NCBI GenBank assembly: GCA_029255685.2
Contig: CM055312.2
Location: 82,280,369 to 82,344,368, forward strand
Direction: 5' to 3'
Length of the DNA: 64,000 bases
DNA from: Silene conica
Taxonomy: Eukaryota; Streptophyta; Magnoliopsida; Caryophyllales; Caryophyllaceae
Shown piece by piece: positions 46,097-56,900 of this stretch (the stretch's first letter is position 1; every line of letters starts with the position of its first letter). The notes under the pieces are model-generated. The model saw only the letters and a program-made list of their open reading frames with translations. It searched no databases and was not told where the DNA came from. The position numbers were made by a program, and so were the translations under genes.

Positions 46097-46124
46097 TTTT
46101 TTTTTTTTTGATAAGATAAGGAAA

Positions 46125-47436
46125 TTAGGTTGATCCTCTTGAATAAGACCAACCTATCTCATCCTTTCGAATGAGTAAGGTAAGTTGAAGCCACCGACTT
46201 TCAACCCACCTCGAAAGAGTTGAACATGAATGTCCAACAGAAGCCATGAAGTCAGCAACCTTGTTGGCTTCACGGAAACAATGTTTAATTATCACTTCAT
46301 CGAAAAAATGAAGATCAAGTTTCACATCCTTGATAATACTAGAGATTTCCCACGGGATCTGCCAGGTGCTACGGAGTGAGTTGATAACACATAAATTATC
46401 ACCCTCCGGCCTCCACAATTAACTTAGAGATTCCCAATTGTTTAGCGGCTAAAATACCTTCTTTTAAAGCAAGTGCTCCTGCGACAAGAATACTATTAGA
46501 TCTACACTTTTTTGCTCCTAACAACACGACTTCACCATTATGATCTCTTATACAAAATCCTAAAGCAGCTTTATCGCCATTTATTCTCGATCCGTCAAAA
46601 TTTAGCTTTAGGAAACCATTTCTAGGTTTCTCCCACCAGATTTCCTTCTTCCTAAAAGTATTTCTAGCAGACTTTTCTTTCTCGGGATTGTTGAGATCTT
46701 TATGTCTAGTGTCGTTCCAGACTTTAATGCTATTATTACATAAAATAATAAGTTTGTTTATATTGAAATTAACATTATTAAAGATAATATCATTTCTATA
46801 AAACCATGCATTCCACCAAATAAAAATGATTTTAACAAAATCATCTTGTGGAATTAAGTCTTTGAGATAATTAAGCTTCATAAGAAAATTTTGACTTGCA
46901 ATATCATCATACTTTGACACAAACTTGTTATAGCTAGTAATGTTCATTTCTTGGATAATAGACCCAATCAAAGGACATTCGTAAAAGAAATGGTCTTTAT
47001 TTTCATTAGGATAGTTACACAAAATGCAATGAGATGGGACATTAATATGACTTTTGAGAAGTCTATCTTTCGTTGGGAGGCCATCAACACATGCTTTCCA
47101 AAGAAAAAATTTCAATTTTGGTGGAATATTCAATTTCCAAACCCACTTAAAATTACATTTTTCATGAGCGTGATCGAATAAACCTTGTGCTAGCCAAGTT
47201 GCTGTTTTTGTAGAGAAATTTCCATCCACGGACAACCCCCATATGAGGGTATCCGGAGTATCATTATGTGGCAAGGGAATGTCAGTAATCTGATTCACAA
47301 TATCGTTATTAACCAAATTGGCTAATTTACAAACATCCCATTGTTTGTCAGAGGTTATGAAATCTTTAACCAAAAGATTAAGATCACGGCTACTATCATC
47401 ATCACTCGTAATGCTGGTAAGTGGCTGTGAGAACAC
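46125..47436 (-). pseudogene. LINE zf-RVT and RNase H region
   Basis: The zinc-binding region is FKWVWKLNIPPKLKFFLWKA ... CILCNYPNENKDHFFYECP. RNase H follows: LKLNFDGSRINGDKAALG (first catalytic Asp), ALALKEGILAAKQLGIS (Glu), then a frameshift at about 46410 and GDNLCVINSLR, and HCFREANKVADFMAS. The final frame ends at 46125. Confidence 0.85.
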
Positions 47437-48906
47437 CCAATTATCAGACCAAAACTTAAAATATTACTACCATTACCTACCTGCCATCTCAATCCTTTTC
47501 TAAAGAGAGTCCGAAGACTCATAAGCTTTCGCCATTGCCAAGAAGAGATCGAGTTAGGCTTATGATCAAATAGTGAACAATTTCTCAAGTATTTTTGAGT
47601 TATCACTCTAACCCACATGCTTTCCTTATCCATAAGGATTTTCCATAAGAGTTTCATTTGAAGGGCTTTATTTGCGGCTTCAGAAGATTTTATTTCCAAT
47701 CCACCAATCGATTTCGGTAAGCAAACTTTATGCCAACCAATCAAACTAGGGGAGCGTTGCGAAGGATTCTTATTCCAAAGAAAATCTCTGTTAATCTTAT
47801 CTAATCTCTTATGGATTGATGAGGGAAGAAGAAAGCTTTGCATTTGAAAAGTTCCCTTCGAGGCTAAATTAGCATTGATCAGAACTAGTCTACCTGCTTG
47901 TGATAAAGAATTTGCTTTCCATTTCGATAACTGGGTGCAAGAAGATTGAATAATACTTTCGAAAGTATTTTTAGTTACTCTGCTATCTATTATAGGACAT
48001 CCTAAATACTTACCCAAATGAGCTTCCTCGTTCATACGGAGAATACCTCTAAAGGAATCCCTTTGAGGTCGCTCAATATTCTAGTGCATTGAAAAGTGGA
48101 TTTGTCAAAATTAACAAATTGTCCTGAAATTGTGCAAAATTTATCTAAAATAGATTTAATGGTTCTACAACTTTGATTAGAGGCTTTAGCGAAAATTATC
48201 GTATCATCCGCAAAAGTGAGAAAAGGGATTTTCTCAATCCCAGATCCAATTCTAATACCAACATCACTATTCTTTTGTAGAGATCTTGCTAAAATTTCGG
48301 CGCACATAATAAATATATACGGCGAGAGTGGGTCTCCCTGTCTAATACCTCGAGTGGGTCTAAAAACTTCTCCCGGTCTTCCATTTACTAACACTGAGAA
48401 CGAGACAGTTTTTATACATTCCATAATCCAGGAAATCCATTTTACACTAAAACCCATTTGCTTAAAGGTTTCTTCAATAAAGTTCCACTCTAATCGGTCA
48501 TATGCTTTCTCCATATCAAGTTTAATTGCAATCCATCCCCCTTTGCCTTTTTTACGTTTAAACGAGTTAAAAATCTCGTGGGCAAGAAGAATATTATCTT
48601 GAATAAAACGATTAGGTGTAAAGGCCCATTGAAATGGGTGAATTATCTTATGCAAGACACTGCGGAGACGAGTAGCTAAGATTTTCGAAATAATCTTATA
48701 GATTGTTGAACAAAGACTAATAGGTCGAAAATGATTTGCTGTTTGAGGATTATCAATTTTAGGAATTAATGCTATGAAAGTATGATTTATTTCTTTTAGT
48801 AATTTTCCTAAATGGAAAAAAGCTAAAACCACTTTAGTTACCGAATTACCTACAATATCCCAATACTTTTGAAAAAACTCTATAGGAAATTCATCGGGAC
48901 CTACAG
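47355..48906 (-). pseudogene. LINE reverse transcriptase region
   Basis: It starts near GPDEFPIEFFQKYW (after an in-frame stop at about 48907), then FIALIPKIDN, FRPISLCSTIYKIISKILA, KLDMEKAYDRLEW, GIRQGDPLSPYIF and the active-site block FLTFADDTIIF (FADD, the plant L1 form of YADD). A stop/frameshift at about 48030 separates the thumb region (HLGKYLGCPI...QAGRLVLINA...WNKN). Confidence 0.9.
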
Positions 48907-49214
48907 CTTAATTTGCAGCTAAATTAAATACAGTTTGCTTGACCTCTTCCATAGTAATATTACTTGTAAGAAACTTGTTATCTTCGTCTGAGATTAATCC
49001 AAATCGAATTAAAGTCTTCATTTTCATCAAAATGACAAAGTTGGTTTTTTGAAAGCCTAAGTTCAAACTCGTCAGATATTTCTTGTTTAATAAGATATTG
49101 GTCAGTAATACAAGCACCATTTCTATTTATGAATTGTTTAATCCAATTTCTACTGCGTCTAATAGTGGCATGATTTTGGAAATATTTGGTATTGCTATCT
49201 CCAAAGTTAGCTAT

Positions 49215-50030
49215 CTATACAAGTTTTTGTTGCCAAAAAATGCGTTTATAATCAAGCAATGCATCTCGCTTTTTCAGCCATTTCAACTGAGCGACTTCTA
49301 AAACCGAAATATGGGATGAACCAAGTTGATTTTGTATATTCTCTAACTTTTTTTCAGCGATCGAAAGTTGTCTAAAAATATTTCCGAAAGTAGACTGATT
49401 CCATTTTTTAGCCTTTTGTTTCAGGAATTTGCACTTTTGAGAAAGGCAAAACATATAAGACCCCTGAAATTGGTGTTGCCAACACTTTTTTACTAATTCA
49501 CTAAAATCATTTCGAAGGGCCCACATAAGTTCGAAACGAAAAGGAGGGGCTTTCGTAAGAACTTGGTCATGAAACTTCACAGAGATAGGACAATGGTCGG
49601 AACTAGTGAAGGCATGATGCATAAAATGCATGTTTGGATAATTACTAATCCAATCAGGAGATGCTAACGCTCTATCTAGGATTTCAAAGACATTTTCGGA
49701 ACCAGTTTTTCTTTTTCTCCAAGTAAAAAAATTACCGGAGAAGGGGAGGTCTACACAATTAGTATTACTTAAGAAATTTGATAATCTCAAGCGACGCGCA
49801 TTGGTAACCTTTGCGCCCCCTTCTTTTTCACTAGGGCTTTTAATCTCGTTAAGATCCCCCAGTAATAAAAAAAGGCAAATTAAGATTAAGGACAAAATTT
49901 TGAAATTCAATCCAAAAATCCGACTTCTCAGCTGGTTGAGCCGGAGCATAAACAAAAATAAGGCAAAACTTCACATTAATAGTTAAATCACATACTTCAC
50001 AAGCAATGAAATTTGACTAATTGGAAAAGT
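49215..50030 (-). pseudogene. LINE endonuclease C-terminal part
   Basis: IFVYAPAQPAEKSDFW in one frame, then LLLGDLNEIKSPSEKEGG, DLPFSGNFFTWRKRK, ILDRALASPDW and TSSDHCPISVKF in the next. These are the GDFN-, D/R- and SDH-type motifs of AP-like endonucleases (here GDLN). The N-terminal half was not found. Confidence 0.85.
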
Positions 50031-50604
50031 GGGTTTGGAAATGTGGAGATTTAATAGTTGCTTGTGAATTTTGGGTGAATCTTGTACCTGCAACAAGACA
50101 CACCCACGTCACGAAAATGTGGAGATTTAATTGGAAAAGTATAGATACTATGTTTTGGAAATTCATCCCCTTTACTTTGGAAAAGTATAGACACTATGTC
50201 TTCGAGATTCATCCCCTTTGGTTTGATTCCTTGTTAATTGCTTTTTAGCAGTGAAGATTTTCCTAGCTGGATACTTCGACGATGTGAAGAGGAATGCTTG
50301 AGAGTGATAAGGATCAATATCACAAGAGTTCGACAAGGTGGAAAGTCTGACCATCTCTTCAGATGATAGGGTTAAAGAAACCTCTTGTGAATCGGGCACA
50401 CAAACCAGGGGCACGTTAGTAACAAAAGAAGACGAAGCTAATATGTTAGATTTCTTGACGATCGTTTGAGTTTCCCTAATCTCCTTAATTGGTGATGTTC
50501 TTTTGGTTGCCCGTTTTCTTCTACTTTTCTTTTACCTTCTTGGACTCATGAGGGTGGTGCTGAAATCAATATAAGAAGGTTGTAAAATTCGAATTTTCAT
50601 AGTA

Positions 50605-50817
50605 CTCCCTCCTATTTAACATAAGCTTCCCTATTTGGGGAAGACACAAAGAATAAGGAGGGGATTATTATATGGGAAAATATTGGTGTGAAGTTGGGTA
50701 ATTGGAGAGAGGGTATGTATTGTGGGGTTATATATAAAAACTTTACCAAAAAAGGAAATAGGAAAGGTATTGTGAATTGACGAAAAAAGAAATATGGAAG
50801 GTTTGAATAGAAGGGAG
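50605..50817. mobile_element. Stowaway MITE (213 bp)
   Basis: Ends CTCCCTCCTATTTAACATAAG and (reverse complement) CTCCCTTCTATTCAAACC, next to TA on both sides (50603-50604 and 50818-50819). Confidence 0.8.
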
Positions 50818-51564
50818 TAGTATGTAGACAAATGCGACGTCTTGAAAAAATTCAATTCCTTACCGTCAAAAGTTTGTTATAGGCACACACATTAATCTTT
50901 AACATGGAAGTCCCCTTCCTTTTTGCTAAAATGAAACAAGTTAAAATCAACATCCAATTGAGAAAATTCATACAAGTATAACTTAATTTTAGGAAATGAG
51001 GTTTGTTGTTTAATTGCAAATTCGCAATGGAGCATTTTAAAAAGGAAGAGTAAGATTTGTTTAATGGTGTTCTCGAGACATAATAATGAATTGATAACAC
51101 CGTGCTGCATGATCGCAATTTTGGAATGCGTGAATAAGAATGCTAAATTACTGACGCTTGATTATAGTCGTGCTTGGTTTTCTGCAAACACAAATTGCTG
51201 ATTACTGCATCCAACTCTGTGTTCAAATGTGTATAAAGGCTTTTTATACCCGCAAGTCAGACCACTCAGCCAACCATAAGATGAACTAAATTATTTTTTT
51301 TAATAAAATGTAATTATTTAATGATAAAATATTATAACTAAAATTATTATTTTTTATCATGAAAATTCTTATAACATTTTTAAAAAAAATTAGTAGTAAT
51401 AATTTACCGTACTATAGTTACATTTAGTCTATTTTATTTAAGACGGAAAATAATCCTTTTGAAATAAGAATGTGACAATATCCAAAGGCCACTTCACGAG
51501 TATTAAATAAATTTATTAAATTTAAATACGTAACTAACGTTTCGTATCAACTTTTACCCCGTTC
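50818..51564. other. Intergenic, no gene seen
   Basis: Overlapping minus ORFs at 50852-51118 have no domain. 51290-51420 is very AT-rich. Nothing else recognised. Confidence 0.4.
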
Positions 51565-51752
51565 TCAAATTCTCATTGAAGACGGACACTACCCGTCACA
51601 AGCTGATGACGGATAATACCCCTTTCACAATAAGCAAGTGGCATTATTCATGAGTGGTTTATTTTCCACCACTTGCCTTACCGCTTGATTTATTGTGAGA
51701 GTATATCCGTTTTCAGCTGGCGATAGATATTATCCGTCATAAGCAAGACGTT
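51565..51752. mobile_element. Diverged Mutator-type MITE
   Basis: It begins CAAATTCTCATTGAAGACGG and ends TCCGTCATAAGCAAGACG, like the 196-bp family. The inner part is different and contains its own inverted repeat (GCAAGTGGCA/CCACTTGC). No clear target duplication. Confidence 0.55.
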
Positions 51753-51886
51753 TTGTTGTTGGATAGTAAAGGAAAATTAAAGGGAGTGAGAAAGGGGAGG
51801 GAGGGAAATAAAAGGAAGGGAATGCCAAATCAAAAACCAAATGGAAATCACAGCTAATCCTTGAACGTAACAGAATAAAATAAAAA

Positions 51887-52721
51887 GAGTTTTTTGTCAG
51901 ATAGCACCTACCATTTACATTGTCTGTAAAAATAGTACCTGAAGTTATTTTTTTTGCCCAATAACACCTAGTACTTTCTATTTTTTGTCTAATAACACCA
52001 AAGTCGATTTTCCGTCAAAAAAAGTCGAGATTCCGTCTTAAATAACGGTGAAATTGATTTGACCTTATTTCTTCATTCTTTCTTCTCCACCGATTGATGC
52101 GTTGTTAAAGTAATTGACAATGAATCTTATTCTTAATTGATTTATTTTCATTCAATAAGCCAATCCACTTAAAAAAAAAAAAACAACACCCACGCAAACC
52201 CGTCTCTACATTGTAAAACTTGCAGGCCATGAATCTTCTACCCGGATTTTGATGTATCCATGATGTTTTATCAGCTACTGGAATGCCACAATTGCATCTC
52301 ACCCGATTTATTGAGTTTGAGGATGAGCTTGAAGAAGACATTTGGTTGAAAGGAAGGTGGGAAAAAGGAGAAAACTTGACAAAGTAAGCCCATTTTGAGG
52401 TTTTAATTTGAAAATTGGGGAATTAAATAACTAAGGACCAAGTTACATAAGGATTTAATTGGAGGGAAATTAGCAAAAGGTGAAATTGGATTTAGAAAAT
52501 GATGATGAAGAGGGTAATGAAATGCATCAGAGGAAAAGAAAGAAGCGGCAATCAATTTTACCGTTAGTCAAGACGGAATCTTGACTTTTTTTGACGGAAA
52601 ACTGATTTTGGTGTTATTAGACAAAAAACAGAAAATGTTAGGTGTTGTTGGGCAAAAAAAAAACTTTAGGTACTATTTCTATAAACAGTGTAAATGTTAA
52701 GTGTTATCCGACAAAAAACTC
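51887..52721. mobile_element. Mutator-like element with long inverted repeats, zf-GRF cargo
   Basis: Inverted repeats of about 160 bp (about 51887-52050 and 52560-52721) start GAGTTTTTTGTCRGATA. They are flanked by AAATAAAAA at 51878-51886 and 52722-52730. The long inverted repeats and perfect 9-bp duplication fit a non-autonomous Mutator-like element. It carries one small ORF with a zf-GRF domain and no transposase. Confidence 0.9.
52105..52341 (-). CDS. Small zf-GRF protein in a Mutator-like element, 78 aa
   Basis: MSSSSSSSNSINRVRCNCG starts a Ser-rich leader, then the zf-GRF pattern: CNCGIPVADKTSWIHQNPGR, RRFMACKFY and GLRGCCFFFFKWI (C-x-C ... N-P-G-R-R-F ... C ... C ... F-x-W). In the family the last Cys is normally part of CGFF; here it is CCFF. 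GRF zinc fingers bind single-stranded DNA in some nuclear proteins. In plants similar short ORFs are often inside transposons. The start is the first Met, 52341. It lies wholly between the inverted repeats. Whether it is expressed is unknown. Confidence 0.65.
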   Translation of the reverse strand: MSSSSSSSNSINRVRCNCGIPVADKTSWIHQNPGRRFMACKFYNVETGLRGCCFFFFKWIGLLNENKSIKNKIHCQLL

Positions 52722-52851
52722 AAATAAAAATAAACAATTTACGGAACAAGACGACCTTCACATTACAGTAATTTCTAATATACTTTTTACCCGGCCAAGC
52801 CCCCCTCGTAAATCCATTGTTATTCCCCATCCAATCCATCAAAGCATTGTA

Positions 52852-53107
52852 CTCCCTCCGTTTCAACGGATTCCTTACATTTACTTTTTGTCACCATTCA
52901 CAAGCCAAGATAATTTATAATATTTTTGACAATCTATAAGAAAAAACATAGTCATGTGAGATTTTGTTTGATTCTTCTATGCGAGTACATTAAAATTTTC
53001 AATTTTTTATAATTTTTATAAATGCAAAATGGAAGATATTGAGGGTGTAAAATGCACCTCGACAAATGTGAAAAAGTAAATGTAAAGAATCTGCTGAGAC
53101 GGAGGGG
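52852..53107. mobile_element. Stowaway MITE (256 bp)
   Basis: CTCCCTCCGTTTCAACGGAT and its counterpart (reverse complement CCCCTCCGTCTCAGCAGAT), both next to TA (52850-52851 and 53108-53109). The inner ends also pair: ACATTTACTTTTT and AAAAAGTAAATGT. Confidence 0.88.
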
Positions 53108-53109
53108 TA

Positions 53110-53952
53110 CCTTACAAGCAGAATACTCCACAAACCATGCGAAAATGAAATACATAAATACGAGGAATACATAAAAAACCAATCTGATATCAAACATTGC
53201 GCCTGTCTTTTCAAACAGTCTCTTAAGAAACTTCTTCAGAAAAGCCATCTACAATGAACGAGCTTCACGAAAAGCCACGCCACCGAAAACCTAAAACCAT
53301 TTGAAACAGGCAGCACTATGCTTTGAGTGTGAAAGAATGCAAAAAACTTAATTGACTCAATCAGACTCTGTCCATAACGCACATACCGCAGAGCAAACAG
53401 AAAGAAGCAAACAAACCCATCAACTGCGCCAATCTTGTTCAACCGACGACAGCTTAAGCAGATGCATTTTCATACTAACTGCAAGAAAAAGTTCCATATG
53501 TGATGTACCCATAACAAGCCATATTACTCGTGATAGTCGTGACTTAGGTTCAAAACCCGTTAGTGTTAAAATTGTAATCGTGGCCTCCTTAACAACGAAT
53601 GATATGTATAATGCAGAGAAACTCTATAAAATAATCCACATAACCTATCAAAGAGTTGGCGTTTAAAAAAATTTAGAGAAAAGCTCAAATGTGGTTGCGA
53701 ATTGTGATGACCTGACCTGACCAGAACAGACCAGAACAGGCTCCAGAGTACCAAAAGCTTCAGAAAAAGCAGATTTTATTCAATTTGCTTACCTAAGAAA
53801 CGCCAAGAAGAAGACCCAATATGGTCCAGCACATAGGCTGGAGAGCACAAAGGTATCAGAAAAGACCCCGTGGTGAGGAGAAATCAGATTTCTTCAAACC
53901 AAAGCACGAACAGTTCTTCAATTTAGAGAGACCAGCTTCTTATTGGGATACT
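53110..53952 (-). other. Probable 3' UTR/downstream region of the CASC3-like gene
   Basis: Follows the stop codon at 53953-53955 on the minus strand. Short ORFs here have no domains. The transcript end could not be located. Confidence 0.4.
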
Positions 53953-56900
53953 TCACTGGCTGAAACTCATTTCTGAATATCTGAGATAAAAGAGACAAAG
54001 TTTAAAAAATTTAGTATTTGAGTCACATTTTTTCTTCAACTTCCCCACCTCACTCTATTTATGGAATCAAACATATCGACGTGGGAGAGTAATAAAGATC
54101 ATGTGATGTTACAACCTACAAGGAATTTTTTTTTTGCATAAAAACAACTTTGCAAAAAGGACAAGAGAGACCAACCCACCTGCGAGGCTTATTTTGTCTT
54201 TGACTAAACCCATCATTTGCAACCTCTGACGAACAAGCAGATTCAGGTCAGATTAGAGGCACAAAAGCAGTTATAAGACGAACTGATCCTTAAATAGATG
54301 CTTAAATAGATGATTACTTACCAGATCTCTGCTGAGGTTTTATTTCGTTATCAGGTTTACTGAGACTGTTGTCTTTGCTGCAAAATAGTGAAAAGTTTAA
54401 AGCTCTGAGCAATAAAATAACAGCATGACACAGCTAGTAAGCATCAGCATTTACATCCAAGGTGTCAAAACATTGACAAAGCCGCCTAAAAACCAAGCAC
54501 AAAGGCACTTAACCATCTAGGACTAGAAGATATGTCACAGCATACAAAAGCAAGCATTGATAACCTTCTTATTTTCCAACAACCATATAAAATGTAGCAA
54601 TTAGAGGCAATAACATTCAGTTAAAGATACCACATGAACTTCGGGAAGCAGTTTCCATATGGTTTGTGAGTCTGATGCTTACATATTAAAGTTGTGTAGA
54701 TTCAATAAATTTTAAAGTTTATGTAATTTAGTAATAGGATATTTAAGGAATGGGCAAGATAGATCTGGCAGCATGGCGTGAGTGCGTTCGTTTTTGCCGT
54801 GCTCTTTCTTTTTCTTTTCTATCCACTCTCGTTCTTCACCCCTCTCGCTAAGCTCCAGCATTTTTCCTCTCGTATTCACTCGAGCACTTTCTAAGCCCTC
54901 AGTAGAGCCTATCTCCTCTCACTTTTGTTCTTCCCCCTCTAGCTATGCTCGGTCCAGGAGCAGCTGATCCCGTAGCATTGTCGAGGAAACAAAAAAAGCC
55001 TGACCAATGCTTAGCCGTGTTCGCAGACGACGCCTACTCAGTTGCCGTTTTTGTTTGCATGATGGTGGATTAAAATTAAAGGCTTATCGAGTTCAGAATA
55101 CAGTCAAGTAAAGTGGCTTGCATATTTTAGTAGCAAAGGGGGAGTTCCCGGAGGATGTTTACAGGCTCGACCACAGGCAAAGGAAATAGAAAGTCATTAC
55201 CATTAGGATTAGTTCTCGCCTAATTGGGAATTCAGCTTTTGAAAGCTTAGATAAAGAGAGGGTGAGCCCAACTTACAACTAAGAAAGCTCATCAAAACAA
55301 TCCTTTTTGGGGCCTTGTCCTATCTTAACAAAGAAAGCTGTCTCGAAATGAAGGCGTACATAATGCTAGATCGGCATCAATGGAATGTAAAATCTAACTT
55401 GATTATATAGATAGAAAGGAAAGAACTCCTTCCTGCTTCTTAACTAGCGCTTTAATTCTAAATTGAATCTTTTGATATATTGCACCATAAAGAGCCTGCT
55501 CGCGCTTCGCCCGATCCCTAAATCCTATCATAAAGAAAAGATTAAGAAGCTATCTTAACCCTCCCATTGTCCATTTGTATGACTTATCAAAATCTCTGAT
55601 CAAGTAAATGATGCCGAAGTGTCTTAGTTATGTGTGAGGGCGCAGATAAGAGTGCAGCTTGATCTAAGTAAGTGGAACGACGAAGAAGACGTTGATGGTA
55701 AAGCGGATGCTGATGGTCTTATTGGTTAGTCCAATGTCAATGACAGGCGGACGACTACTTGCTTATCCTTATTATTATTATACAAGATTTGAGTATACTA
55801 TCTTCTACTAGGTAGCACCAAAACGGACACGGACACGGGACACGGCATGCCATGAAATTTAGGATACGGGACACGGCATTTAAATTTAATAAAATATACA
55901 TTTTACAGTTATAAATTTTTGATTTTATTTTTGTAAAAGTATTTGATATTAATTTTGAATAAGTGAATGTAAAACTTGCCCTTGATAATAAATTTATTTT
56001 CATTCCTCATCCGAATCAATATTCTAATTGATCTCTTTCGATAACGCATTTCTCATCTCAAGAACATCATTCACCGCAAATGATAACCAAATATCATGGA
56101 CACGCGACAGACACGGCTCCAATACCATGGACACGCGTCGGACACGTGCCCAAATAAATGTAGAAAGTTAGCCACGGTTGTTTAGGTGTTGGACACGTTT
56201 CGGCGTGTGTCCGTGGAGTGTCGGTGTCGGACACGGTGTCGGACACGGTACGCCTCATTAGGAGAAGTGTCCGTGCTACCTAGCACTACTTTCAGGGTAC
56301 TACTACGCTGTTCTACTGGTCTTCACAATGGATGCTAGATTGCTAGCAACTCCAAAGCAAGGGTTAATTGACCTGTCAAGGCAAGCAGGCAAAGAGAAAA
56401 AAAACGTATAGTATACTAAAGGAAGGCACATCTTAGTGACTAAGCACTAAATTCCTCACGATGACAATTTGTCAACAACAGAAGAAGTCGGAAGAACTTA
56501 AGACTTCGTCCAGAATATACAGAAACTGTCACATGTGTTATTTTGCATTAGTGTACTTCAAGGAAATTGTCTGCATGGTACTTGATGAAGGACAAAAAAA
56601 AGGCAAAAAAGGATCATACCAAGGAGCAGGTAAAGCTGATGTTTGTCCTGAGGGCCGAGAATGAACACTACCATCAACTGGAAGATAAGGTGGGCAGTAT
56701 GTAGCCCCCATAGCACCCGCAGCATTAGCCAGCATTGGTAGCCTGAAAACAGAAAATACATCAATAATTGCACTCAACCACTTTTCTGAGACAATTAAAT
56801 CCAAGATATCCATGCATCTTCAGTACTATCACACAGGACAACAAACATAAGAGCCCGAACATGAAAAACAACAAGAAATCTCAAAAATAAAGGGGGTAAA

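Larger units (their letters stand above)
46097..50560 (-). mobile_element. L1-type LINE with C-terminal RNase H, degenerate
   Basis: A poly-A tail (46097-46110, T on the plus strand) marks the 3' end. Reading leftward from about 50030: endonuclease, reverse transcriptase, zf-RVT and RNase H (RVT_3) regions in broken frames. Upstream, 50172-50560 on the minus strand has a basic stretch (KRRKRATKRT-like) and an ORF of 80 codons that may be the remains of ORF1 or the inter-ORF region. The order EN-RT-RNase H is typical for plant L1 elements. Confidence 0.88.
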
